From positions 248,001-312,000 of the forward strand of contig NW_026251740.1 in assembly GCF_025024155.1 (NCBI RefSeq): 64,000 bases of DNA, read 5' to 3'. How positions within the stretch are numbered: the first letter of the stretch is position 1; each line of letters begins with the position of its first letter. The position numbers were made by a program, and so were the translations under genes. The notes beneath the pieces are model-generated. The model saw only the letters and a list, made by a program, of their open reading frames with translations, was not told the DNA's origin and searched no databases. Source of the DNA: Gamsiella multidivaricata (Eukaryota; Mortierellomycota; Mortierellomycetes; Mortierellales; Mortierellaceae). Below are positions 11,505 through 23,500 of this stretch, in pieces.

Positions 11505-14132
11505 TCATTCACGCAGTGTCAACGACGCTGAAGATAATGGGGATCTAGTCGGATCCTCCTCGTTCGACACCGTTTGCGGGACCGGCGTCAAGGCGCCAGC
11601 CGGGATCTCCCCATCCTTTTCATTGTACTCCGTCTTTTCGCCCATCGGAATCACATCTGCAGGCTTCATTTCCTTGACCGTAGATGTCATCTCTGAGTCG
11701 CTATCCGAGTCATCCTGTGGCACCATGACAGCCCCCTGCGAAGGCGACCGTGGCGTCTGACTGGGACTTGTCAAATCATGTTCTGAGCGCATTCTCAGTC
11801 GACTAAAGAAGCCGCTTCCGGTATTGCTGTTATTATTGTTGTCGTTGCTCAAGTGATCCTCCTGATCGTCGTCGTGACTAACGGCAGCGGTGGGCGTCGT
11901 TGGATGAAAGTACGGACTATTGGGCATCGTGCTGGCCCGGACCATCTGACGAATCGAGTCAAACGGTACAGCGCGCAAACCGATCGGGCCCGGTTCCAAA
12001 TCCTTCTCGTCCTCCAGAATTCTCTCCGTATCATCTTCCGGCTGCAACTCAAGTGTACTCCTCGACCTTTTGATCGCCTCCGAAAGCGCAGCCTTTTTCG
12101 AGGTCTGTAGCAGCACGACACCTGCGCAGATTACAAAGAATCCCATAACGACTGTCATGATCGACGATGCACTCGCTGAAAATCCCTGAAACAGAATCAC
12201 AGACGCAACCAATGTGGCACTGGTGAAGAACACATAGTAGACTGGCGTGACTATCGCGGTGTTGAACAGGTTCAGGGCCTTGTTCAGGTAGTTGATCTCC
12301 GTGAGGAGTGTGCAGGCCACGAAGACCATGGTCACGTAGATGAACCAGTGGTTGAACTGCGGCGTCCCTGTCGTGATGTTGCGGACGATCGCCGCGCCCA
12401 ATCCCTGAGTCGCCACAACCGAGAGCGATCCGATCAGAGAGCAAACCGAGACGTAGACCAACAGATGTTTCTTGCCGTACTTTGGCGCGACCTTCCAGAT
12501 GATCACCAGGCTTGACACGATGACCAAGCACATGTAGACAAGGAATCCTAGAGTCCGTAAATGCACACAAGATATATTAATGAATACGTGCATGCCATTA
12601 ACTGAGTGTTTCTGTGCCCATTTCAATGCACGAGCGCAAACTATGACGACTTGAGGTGCCGAAATCCAGCACATGCTTTAACGTACCTGGCTGTATCACA
12701 AAGTGCTTGAACTGATCGATATCGGTGACAGCAACTTGGGCTATTGTTGGTCAATATTCGTCGATAGAGACAGAACATTATGCCCATTTATCAGACGAAA
12801 TCAAGAGTCGAGTGTTGGGTTGGCACGATATACAAGGAAAAGAAAGGTAAAGAAAGACGCTCTCGTTAGCTTGAATCTCATAACTGTCCATTGCGTATTC
12901 AGGGCTGAGAATAGAGAGCTCTACGTTACCTGGTGCATGGAGAACAATGACGACAGCGCCCACAATACAGAGCGCACACCCAATTTTTCCATGGAGATTG
13001 AGTTTTTCCTTCAGGACCATCGAGGACAAGACAGCACTGTGGAAAACAGGACCCGGTTAGTCGGGAGATATGTTATGAGTACGACATGTATGACCTACGT
13101 ATTCGGGATGTTTGATGTGTACATCTCAACGCGCCCCACAACCTACCAGACCACAACACTGAGTGCTCCCAACGGAGTGACGATCAATGCCGGCGCGAAG
13201 GAGTAGGCGATGAAATTGCATATCTCTCCGACGATCACTACAATCGGTCAATCAGATTGCCAAGGAACGGATGATCAGTATTTCTTTCTTTACATGGGAA
13301 GAGGATCGCATTCGGGCAACAGGGCCACAGGAATTTGGTCGATTCGTTAGCCACTTACTCATGATCATTCCTGTCCACCACAGGGTCGACTTGAGGTACG
13401 CATGGCCCTCACCGGCGACGGCGCTACTCCGCAGGAGTCCTTTCTTCTTCAGCACAAAGGATGACCCGATGAATATGCCTGTAGATAATGCGTTGGACGA
13501 ACGTGGTTGGTGAGGTCAGTTGTTGTGAGACAACGAGAGGGTTTAGTGCAGTACAGTTCAGCCCAAACTAAAGGTCTAGCTAGCCCTTGAGTGGTATCCA
13601 TAAAAAGAAAAAGAAAGCAGGTGGAGCAGGCAAGACATCAATGCAACGCAATACGTGCGACATGAAAAACAGGATAGATTCCATTCTATCACAATCCATC
13701 AAAGGAACGATCTTTAATGAAACTGGAGTGAAATGCACACACACAGGATGTCGCATGGGTGAGAGCGTATGCGACAGAGAGAGGAGGCCGAAAACTCGTA
13801 CAGAAATGTATTATTGAAGAAGAAAAAAAAAAAAAAAAAAAAAAAAAAAGCGGGAACCCTTGTTTGGATGCACGAGCCAAGAGAGCACTGTGCTGTGAGT
13901 TGCGAAATCAAGAACACATGCGGTTATGATAGGATGGGGTACGATCCAAAAGGATGATGTCGTAGGATGTAGAAGGGGAAGGGGAGGGTGAGAGGGCGTC
14001 GGGGGCCAAGATCAAAGGCTGGTTCGATAGCTTACCACTCGAGACAGCAAGGCCCATGCCGACGAACTTGTAGTATGCGGGTGGAGGGCTGGCCTCGTTT
14101 CCGCCGAGGCTGGGCGACGATGCATCGGCCAT
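11505..14132 (-). CDS. NIPA-family magnesium transporter
   Basis: Six exons on the minus strand: 14132-14036, 13478-13359, 13237-13147, 13036-12930, 12740-12687 and 12547-11505, giving 503 aa. The first ~300 residues hold about nine membrane segments with NIPA-type signatures: [11 protein letters not shown], then [20 protein letters not shown] and [17 protein letters not shown] proteins carry Mg2+ at the plasma membrane or endosomes. The C-terminal ~200 residues are a hydrophilic Ser/Asp/Pro-rich tail, probably cytosolic and regulatory. The start at 14132 gives a short acidic N-terminus ([10 protein letters not shown]) just before the first segment; an in-frame upstream ATG would add 31 low-complexity residues. 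The stop is 170 bp from the methyltransferase stop (tail to tail). Confidence 0.9.
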
Positions 14133-15010
14133 AGTATGGTAGTATGCGGTGTGTGGGGGGCTAGGTAGGTGTGGAGAAACGTGCCAAGGAGAGTTCGAGC
14201 GGTGGTGAGAGAGGAAGTCCTCCAAAGATGGGTGTCAAAGGAAGGGAGTTGGCGGTTGGGCGAAGGAGAGGGGGGCCGCCTTGGTCGGTGTCGGATGGAA
14301 GGAGAACGGGGACAGAGGAAGAAGAGATGTGAGAGAAGAGAGCGAGAAAAGAGGAAGAATGAGAGAGTGAGAGAGAGTGAGAGAGAGTGCATGAAAGAGA
14401 GAGAAGGAGAGAAGATGCCGCGGTTGGGATGGGTGCGGATTGAAAATCGGCAGCAGCGCCAAGTGAAATGGAGTCGTCATGCCACACCTTTAATCCAGAT
14501 GGCCACTAAAAATACTGTCCACTGAACCCTCCTATGCAGGTGCAGTGCAGTGTAGGAAGGGGGGGTATGGGGTAAGATTACATACACATCTGCCTCCATG
14601 TCCACGTCCACGTCCACGTCCACGTCCATGTTCATTCGGCGTATCTCCGTTATTACCTCATATACAAGACCATGAACAGTTAGGCACCAGGAACAGGGCC
14701 AGGCAGTGTCTCCAAGTGACGAAAGGATGCGGTCATCATCCCGATAAGCTTTATTCCGTTTAGGGTTGATGGCGCTTGTTTCACTAGCCCAAAAAAGGAC
14801 CTCGCACACATGGACCCTCCACTCTGCCTTCATCATCGTAGCCTCCGACAGACTACGACGTGGACTTGGACCTGAACTTGCATAGGGATGAACGTGGACA
14901 CTACGCGTATTTCATACACTCGAACAACATCAGGTAAGGCGCGGCAGTGTGTAGCTTTTTTTATATATTGTTATTTTCAGTGGCTGGGTCCAGCCGGTGC
15001 TTAGCCTAGT
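14133..15010. other. Intergenic region with simple repeats; no gene seen
   Basis: Promoter side of the NIPA gene and 3' side of the protease gene. It contains a GA-rich stretch (about 14310-14420, GAGAGAGT units) and a 6-bp tandem repeat of TCCACG type at 14601-14630. I see no credible coding region. Confidence 0.6.
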
Positions 15011-17922
15011 TCAAAGAAGGGCTGCAACGACCGCTACAAGCAGCCAGCCTACTGCTTTGCCCATCACACCATGCTTGAGGGAGCAAGAGGCGCTACCCAT
15101 CAACCGAATGGGTGTCGCAAGGGGATGATTATGCGACCTCGATGGTGACCATGCGTCGTCACTGCCACTACCACCATTGCGCCCCTTCTCCTGGGTACCC
15201 GCCGCATGAACCGGACTAGACCCTCCTCCTGACTTTATCATACCATTCGCCCCACCTGTTGCCACCACACGCACCGGGCTGAGTCCCTCAACTTCAGCCA
15301 ACTCGCCTCCACTAGCCAAAATATCGACCGAGGCATGCTTTCCAGACGCAAAGCAATTCTTGCCACGACCAAACCCAATCCGACCAAAATCTGCGTCGCC
15401 AGGCTCAGCATCTTCTCGTCCCCGTTCAAAATAGACCACCTTTCCAGAAAAGAGAGTCTCTCCCAGGATGGTACCCACACTCCCCGGTAACACTGCACCA
15501 CCGCTGACCGCCTCGGCTTCAATCGCATCCGGAGATGTGCTCGACCCAAATCCTAACCATTTTTTTTTTTATATGTTTTTAGATACAATGATACGGTAAG
15601 ATAGAGTGAGATCGAAAGCCAATTTGCAAAATGTAATTGAACAACTCTATAGGCATGACAACTTACCATGCCACCAGAAATCGACGTAACCCTCCGGTGC
15701 CTGGCCAGCAGGGACAGGCCTTATCCTCAGAAAACTAGACGTATAGATCGGGATCGACACCCCCGATATAACAACCTCAACCGCCCTTGCCCTCGTCGAT
15801 ACCTGAAAACTGGATCTCGGTAACCGCAGGACCGCATTCCTGAACCAAAAGTTGTCCACATCCTGCTCCGGAATCAACTTTGAGAACCGCACCACCTGCG
15901 ACTGGGCCAGGGACTGGATCAGAAACTGTAGGTTATAATGGCTCATCAGGATATTGGTCGTCCCGCTATCAACGATCGTCTTTGGCAAGTTCAGGTTCTG
16001 CATTCCCTGTACAACCCCGCCCATGACCTTGAACCCGTCCAACTGAACCTGATACCAATCCTTCCTCACCAACGGCACATATTGCATCGGCCCCTCCAGA
16101 TGTGCAGACGAGTAACCACCCAAGAACATGTTCCCCGATTTCGTCGTGTTCGTCGTTCTCCCACAGAGTTGAAGGGCAAATCCATTCGGAATCTTCATCG
16201 ACGCCGAGAGCGTATCAAACAAAGTAGGTCTTTGATCCATACTTAACGATCGATACCCAAGACCCCAGATCCCGTGTTGCGCACCACAATCCTGGCTGAA
16301 GAACCCGCTGTTCTCCATGATCGCTGCAAACTCAACATTGGTCTCCTTCTCCATCGTACCACTGGTCTCTAGAAGTTCCCCTGTGCCGCCTTCTACGGTA
16401 TCGGAGACGATGCCCTGGGGGTTGACCTTGGCCATCTCCAAAGTCATTAGGTCTGAAGTCAAGACACCGCTCCATCCGACAGAATGCGATTTGATCCCAT
16501 AGCTGACGCGCACAGGCTCACCGTTTTCAATCGAGGCTGCTGACAGCGGGTACAGGTTCTCGGCTGGAGCAGCTGCGAGGCGGCTTTCTGGTCGCTGTGT
16601 GCCCTTGAGTCGCTTGAAGTGGGGTGAGACTGTAGTCGAAAAGGTCGTCGCTAAGCTCGGTGCAGGTATTGTGTATGATGTATCATTGATCGAGAGTGGG
16701 TTGCGAATAACGTTAGAGGCCCTGTCGACTATTGGCGCAGAACTGGCCATGTTGGCGGCAGTCGTTATGGTAGTGGCTACGGCAGGAGTCCCAAAATAAT
16801 CCAGTAGGAACGAGTGTATTGCTTCTAATCGATCCGCAAGATCGGGAAAGTTACTCTTAACCCTCTCATGAAAAGACACCATAGTTGATGAGGAAAGTGC
16901 AAATAGTAAGGGTGGAGTTGGTAGTTTGGATAGTGAAGGAACCGTAGGCAGCGAGGATATCGCGGCGTCCACAATACGTGTAGTTGTTAAGGGACTAGAT
17001 GATGATAACGTTGGGGAAGGACCGGTGCTCATAAGGTCGATATCCACTGTCGAAGCTATGGAATGTGGTGTCTCAGTCGCAGTGATGGTTGTCTGTTGTA
17101 TTGTCTCTGTGGATCCCAAAGATGACGGTCCTACGCTGTCAATAGAATTGATACGTGGCATGCTCTTCATGTCCTGCTTCAGGAGATTTAGCAGGATATC
17201 CTGTTCAGCCGAGAGCGAAGAATCCGCATGGGAGGCAGAACTGCCCAGCAATTCCGTATCAGCATCGATGGGGATCGCTTCCTCCTCGTTTGGTCGATAA
17301 TGATCCTTGTGAGGAATGATACAGTCGCGACACGCGTTTGAGGCAATTGCAAAATGCGCGCTTCCGGTGTCGATTATCACGTTGTACTATGGGGGTAGCA
17401 TGATACTGGTCAATTTAGGTTTTCCTATTATTTCCTGGGCTTACTAAGTGAGAATGTCAAAAACGGACTCACCTCCAAACCTGCTATCCTGACCTTGGTT
17501 GTGTAGTCGCAGTTGGGATCGCCTTCAAGGTCGAGTTGAATCACCCCAAAGTCGTTGGCTGTCGGCACAGCTCGACCGTCCTGTTCTTCGCCTATTATTG
17601 TTTGTGTATTAACCCCAGGAGTAGCATCAACAGTAGGAATAGACTCTCTGCTACCTATTGCCTTCATGTCATCTTGTTCCTGAGGTTTGTGAAATAGAGA
17701 ATCAAGCACATCTGCGACAGGTGTCCAGAGCGCCGGCGCTGCAAGGCATAAGGAGACAGAGGATCGAGAAGAGTCATAAAATGGAGTAAAAGCCAAGGGA
17801 CCCAAAGTGAGAACGAGACATATGGTCATCGACAGTCGAAATTGTGGTGCATGCGAGCTGTGTTTCCGGCTGTCGATCGAGCCATGGTGAAGAGCGGTGT
17901 ATGTGGAACGTGCCTGCAACAT
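15011..17922 (-). CDS. Pepsin-like aspartic protease with large internal insert and GPI-type C-terminus
   Basis: Three exons on the minus strand: 17922-17473, 17386-15667 and 15552-15011, giving 903 aa. The first active-site triad is IIDTGS (Asp156) and the second IVDSGTTN (Asp about 622). They are some 466 residues apart, against about 180-200 in pepsins. The excess is a Ser/Thr/Pro-rich block of roughly 230 residues after the first triad. The C-terminal ~180 residues are Gly/Ser-rich and end in a hydrophobic tail (AVGWLLVAVVAALL) with small residues before it, as in GPI-anchored yapsin-like proteases of the cell surface. A signal-like stretch (MTICLVLTLGPLAF) begins at residue 32, so translation may instead start at 17829. 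Fungal GPI aspartic proteases process wall and surface proteins; the substrate here is unknown. Confidence 0.85.
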
Positions 17923-19149
17923 GCTTTTTTTTTTTTTGTGTTTGTCCAACAGGGTACATGAATTTCCTCCAAAAAGGAAAAAAGATGGTATTGGTATTAA
18001 ATAAGCGCAACATAAAGCAAGAAGTCCGGTGGAGTGGTCTCCAAAGGATTTATAGTCCGTCTGGTGCCATGTCGGGACCAGAGGATACGATGCCAATAGT
18101 CGCATGCAGGACGATGCAGATCAAAGGGCCATTTGGTTTCATGTCATACTCTATCCGTTAAATCGATATAAAGAAACCGGACAGCCGTTGAATATGTGGT
18201 AGATCACTTAATGGATGGGGCTGCATGCGATTCCAGCCCGGACGAGATGACAGATCCGTCCCCACCCTAGTCGCAGCCTTAATCAAAAGCGCCATCTCTG
18301 CAAATAATCTTAGTGCAGCCCGCGTCTCCCATAGTAGCATCTCGATTACAAGGCATGACTCGGCCACGTATCGCTGTCTATGAGGTAAGGCGGATGGAAA
18401 AAAACGCCGCGGCCGGAAATATTCGCGACGTATTATTTGAAGCACATTCAACAGAAGGATGCGAGTGATTCCTGAACCCAAAAATAAGGTTAATTGCCTC
18501 ACATCCCATAGGACACAGTTATTGAACGTGCATGCAAACAAGCAAACAACTATAGACATTTAACATAGACTATGTCGATTAATCGTATTAATCGTGCGAT
18601 GAGGATGGCGTCCAATAACATTTTCTACAGCATTACGTGTATTACTATTATTATTATTTTGTGGGACTATGCTGCCGTAGACTATTGCACTTATGTGTGC
18701 TGAATGCAATCCCCCGGCTACAGCCTCTAGTCTTTCTTTCACTCGAACAGCTGCGTTGTGTCCACCAGGAGATGCTAGACAAACAAAGTCTGCATAAAGG
18801 CGGTATATTTGCAACATCGCAGTGAATGAAACAAAGGAAAAGAGGAGGAACGCTACGAGGGATGAAGTGGATAAAAAGAAGTGATATTACAATGAAGTGG
18901 CTGAAAAAAGGGTATTCGGGCACAGACTAATGAATGAAAGAACATCGACGATATCATAGTACAAAAACAATGCGGAGGAATGGGTTGATGCGCGAATGCG
19001 AGCAGAACAAAAAACAGCAAACAGACAGGAGCGGGAAATAAAAGAAACAAGAATAAGAACAATAAATATAAATGCTGGCAGTGCATGTGGCAAAGCAGCC
19101 TGTCGTGGAGAGCATTGCATTGGAGAGGCACAGGGACTGGCCAATGTCC
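17923..19149. other. Intergenic region; no gene seen
   Basis: Lies between two minus-strand genes. It should hold the protease promoter and the 3' region of the unknown gene at 19150-20166. The open frames are AT-rich and unlike proteins. A small TTA/TTATTATTATT run sits near 18640-18660. Confidence 0.5.
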
Positions 19150-20166
19150 TTATTCCTCGCGGGACTCCTCTTTTTGCTCGAGCTCCGATGTTGCAGTGGT
19201 GGCAGGACCCGCCTGCATCACTCCAAGCTGAGTCCGCGCCATGGACAGTCCGTAGGTCAGGTCAACCAGTTCTCTGTCCATTGGGCCAAGGCCTTGTCGC
19301 AGACCCTCTGCCAGCTTGACCAAATCCCTGGCAATGTTTTCGATCACCCGCGCGTGTCTATCTCGCTCCTCTTGCTCCGTCATGCGATTTCTCGTCTTGC
19401 GAACCTTCTCGTGCAACCGACTATCGACAATCTCTCCGAGGTCCGTGGTGGGAATGGTGTCGCATCCGATGAAGAGCTCCATCCAAAGTTTTGGAGAATT
19501 GCTGACCCAATATTGACCATCGTCTGCGCGGTAAAAGAAGGGATTGGACTGGATATCGAGCTCAATCATGTTCTGCTGGATGCACTGCTCCTCGAGCTTG
19601 ACATTCCAGCTCGGCACGACAACAAGTTGAATGTACCAGTCTCCGACAACCTTGTAATGGTCCGCAAAATACAGCTTGAAGTTTGGAAACATGACTCTTT
19701 GGAGCTGGCCAAACTCGACTTGGAAGCGTGTGGTTCCGTAGGGGGATGTTACTACTGGGCCACCGGCGCCAGCGCCTGTGGGGTCTGAGTCGCTGTTCAG
19801 AGGCGAACCAGTCGCGCAGAAAAAGAGGCCTGAGAGATTGTAGAACGGATTGACGATGGGGGAATGGTCATCGTCACGAACGAGGTTGTACTTTTCGGCG
19901 GGATATGAGAGGAGGAAGCGGCTCTGGATATGTTCCAGCTGCTTTTCTTGCCGCTGTTGGTCGTCTGGATGCCAGTTGCGGTAGATTCGGCGGCACGGTT
20001 GTGAGGTGGCGGGGGTGCAGTACATCAGTGCTTCCTGATATCGCTTCTGGATCAGAGATCCGAGCATTTTGCAATAGGCATCCATTGGTTCGTATGGGCG
20101 GGTCTGTGAGATGTGCGAAGAATGCGGAGGAAGTTCGGCCGCAAGCAATGACTGGATGGCGCCCAT
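19150..20166 (-). CDS. Hypothetical protein, 338 aa, single coding exon
   Basis: One open exon on the minus strand. I start at 20166 (MGAIQSLLAAELPPHSS) because sequence farther upstream is AT-rich; a TTTAG acceptor 25-30 bp before the ATG suggests a 5'-UTR intron. I do not recognise a family. Visible features: an N-terminal helix-prone region with Cys pairs, a central block rich in aromatic residues and beta-strand patterns (FQVEFGQLQRVMFPNFKLYF, then DWYIQLVVVPSWNVKLEEQ), and a C-terminal Arg/Glu-rich probable coiled coil (about 265-310) ending in an acidic tail. No signal peptide or membrane segment. The balanced composition and long frame argue for a real gene. Function unknown. Confidence 0.75.
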   Translation of the reverse strand: MGAIQSLLAAELPPHSSHISQTRPYEPMDAYCKMLGSLIQKRYQEALMYCTPATSQPCRRIYRNWHPDDQQRQEKQLEHIQSRFLLSYPAEKYNLVRDDDHSPIVNPFYNLSGLFFCATGSPLNSDSDPTGAGAGGPVVTSPYGTTRFQVEFGQLQRVMFPNFKLYFADHYKVVGDWYIQLVVVPSWNVKLEEQCIQQNMIELDIQSNPFFYRADDGQYWVSNSPKLWMELFIGCDTIPTTDLGEIVDSRLHEKVRKTRNRMTEQEERDRHARVIENIARDLVKLAEGLRQGLGPMDRELVDLTYGLSMARTQLGVMQAGPATTATSELEQKEESREE

Positions 20167-20537
20167 GGATAGTGGAGATTTAGTAAATGGGTCTTCTAAA
20201 TATGAAGAGTTGCAAAAGGAGGTCAGTGTGGTGCGACTTCGGGTTTGTTTCGAACCTATATTGTGATGGTGCTGTGGAAACGACGCAATAGAAAAAAAAA
20301 ACATGTGGAAAAAAAAAACATGTGCAGGGCGTTGAAGGAAATCGCATGCAAAAAAAACAGCTGGACTAAGAAGTGCGGTGCTGGGCGCTCCTTTCTTCCC
20401 AGCTTGACAGAAAAAGGGAAGCCCCAACAGGGCATCAAGGGGGAGAAGGAGATATGTGCCGTGCATTACATTTTCCCCACAGTCGACAGGTCATCCACTG
20501 AGCGACGCTTGTCCAGGCAAATGCCCTTGTTAGGAGG

Positions 20538-20569
<32 letters not shown>

Positions 20570-23500
20570 GGGGCCAAAGCGAGAAAAGGGAATGCGGAAA
20601 CAAAGACGACGAAAGGGATGGAACAGGTAGAATTGGTGGGTGACAGGGACCAGGGACCAAGGGCAAAGAACAAGGAATAGACACAGACCGCAGCGAGCAT
20701 TGCAAAACAGGAGGAACCACAACAGCGAGGGGGTGAACACCCAACAGCGCCCAACACAATACCAAAGAGCACCAACCACGATACAAACAAATGATACAAC
20801 AGCGAGGGATGGCTAGACGGCGTTCGATAATCCATGAGGGTCATTGACGGGAACATATGCAAACCATACATATTCCACCAACAAAAAAACAGTTGTATTA
20901 AAAGAGCGTGACAAACTGAAAGAATTAAAAAGGACGGCAGGGAAAGTATGCGAGATAGCAACTAGGGGTGCGAACGCAGTGCAAACACAACAAAACTCTG
21001 TTCAAATATGCAACAAAGCAATCTCCTTTGTCATCCGTATCATCCTGTGCTTTATTTTCCTGTCCAGTCTACCCCCAGCCATCCATTACTTCAGAGGGCA
21101 GTGTAAGTGTAGACCTTTGCTTCTTTTTTACTTTTTTTGTGCACGGTTGTCCGCTGTTCGTATGGACTGAAAGGCATGGGGCACCGCCAGAAATAATAAT
21201 GAAGCTGAATAAGGAAGACATGCCATACCTGTCTGTGCCTGCAGGGACAACACCTTGGAGGGCAAGAGACTGACGGATACGGGGTTAGCGATAGGTGAGA
21301 TTTGTGTTTCCAAGTGCGACAATAGGATAAAAGAAATAAAAAGAGGGGTGCAGTGGATTTGAGACGTGAATAGGGTGAGAAGGGAAAGATGTTTCTTGAG
21401 ATAGGGGTCGATGCGAAAGAAGTTCAGTTGAGTTACTAGAACAAACAGTGAGCGCGGATTAGAATAATGTGTACGGACGAAACAAAGGCTGGGGTTGGGA
21501 GGAAGGGGGAAAAAAGAAAGAAAAAAGCAGAAGTGAAAAAGAAGGAAGGAAAGGGTTTTTGAATGAAATATGTTCTTGGGGATCCCGCTCTGTCCATGAG
21601 AAGTAAGTAACATTTGCATCCGCCCATCCATCCACAACAATGCTTTGAGAGCGGATGGGATACGAGAGCCTGCCTCCGCACCCGCTTTTTTTTTTTTTTT
21701 TTTTTGCTCCTCACGATCGTATCTTATTTCTATTTTATCACACATCGCCTTTGTCCGATTTCGAGCAGTAGAGTTCAATTTGGACCCCTCTCACCACCCC
21801 TGCTGGGCCTGCCTGGCCGACCCATGGTCCATGTCAGCAGTGTTGCCTTTAGAGTGAGAGAGAGCCGCACAGCAAGAGGTTTAATAGTACGGATGAGCGA
21901 CGGGCCCTTTTTGCTAGCTCTGTGCGCCACCATTCCATATCATCCATATCATCCATATTATATATTATCTACTTCACTATACTCTCTTGATCGTGGGTTC
22001 CCAGTTCCTGGATGTCTGGTCATCGACTTCTAAGATACCAATGCTAATTAGAGTGTTGACAATGAAACCAAATGTATTCCTGTTTCTTTTTTTACTATTG
22101 GGGATTGGGGTATCCCTTCCCGAGGAGGATATGTAGGAGTTAGATGTTCGATGGGATGGGATTGACTTTTCATGCATGGCGCATGCCGGCTGGCCAACGG
22201 GCCATGCCGCCTGTTTGTGTGTTTCCATACTCGATACAGGAGTACAAGTACATGTCTTTCAGTAATGTATTCACTCATTATGCTCTGCATAGTCTACACA
22301 ATATGGAATGGATCAATGTGCTGCATGGCATGGCATGGCATGATCCTTCTACCCTTCCCTCTCTTTTTTTTTTTTTGTCTCTCTTTTCAATTTAATCCAA
22401 CCTCTTCCATTCCCGTCGTCTAATCCCCCTTTTTTGTTCTTCTTCCTTCTCCAAAGAAACTGAAGCGAAAAAAAACCCCCAACCGTTACGATGGCAATAC
22501 AGTTCCAACCAATGGATCTCTCCCAGGTAGACTACGGCCCTGCGTTTCGTTTCATTTCCCATTTAGAACTACTTTCTGGGTTCGCCATTTTAATTTAAAA
22601 AAAATTCATTTCCAGAGCAGTATGTATTAAAAAAAGACATACTGTACAAAATATATCTTACATGCAAGAGCATTTAAAAAACGAAGCGATTGAAACGATG
22701 ACATGGGAGGAAAAAAAAAAAAAAAAGCCTGCGAGTTGAGCTTCTCAAATGATCCGCCCATCTGTCGGTTCATTTTCTATTTTCACATAAAAAAAAAAAC
22801 GACATAGAAACAGATAGACAGATAGAAGCAAAGTAACCCACGCTCATGTTCATGACTTTACCCATGTCCATGCACGACAATAACAACAATGTGCTTCAGT
22901 GGTTCAATGCTTGAATGCATCAATGCAATGCTTGCACGACATTAACACAATGATGAACACAACACATGCCTGTACCTGGAGAGAACACCCCGCTTCTAAT
23001 CGATAAAATGACTAATTGGATTGAACATCGCCCGTCAGCCCATCCACCCATGCTCAATCACACCTCTCCCTTGCATTCGTGCATGTGTAGCCTACCTCCA
23101 CCTGTGCACTCAGCATCATCATCATCATCGTCATCCGTTCCCCAGAGGGCGGCACCTCCTCAGGGGTAGGCAGAATGCTCACCAGCCTAGTTTCACATAC
23201 TGTGCGATATATCCCTTAGCGGCTCCTTCCAGCTCCCTAGCCCCAGAGAGTATTATAGCGTATGTTCTGAATATAACATCCATAGCTGGCACAATACAGT
23301 GCACGAGAGATCATCGACCATAGGTTAGCCTCCCGATGTTTTCCTTTGTTGTTATAATTTTTGATCCACGGCCCAGTCTGAACTGTCTGCGAGTCCTGCA
23401 TGAGTCTGCTGGCACATGTACAATATGGTGTGACCAAAAGTCCGTCGGCAATTGTTTGTTACGATGATGGTCGTTGTTGTTGTTATCGTTGTTGTTGTTG

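Noticed and set aside
21128..21778. 216-aa minus-strand open frame
   Set aside because: Composition follows the purine bias of the region (Lys runs, Phe/Leu/Ser-rich), overlaps a poly-T tract and resembles no protein.
22491..22700. Possible small gene starting at the ATG at 22491 after a pyrimidine-rich leader
   Set aside because: Only about 36 bases read well before a GTAGAC donor, and no downstream exon gives a protein-like continuation.
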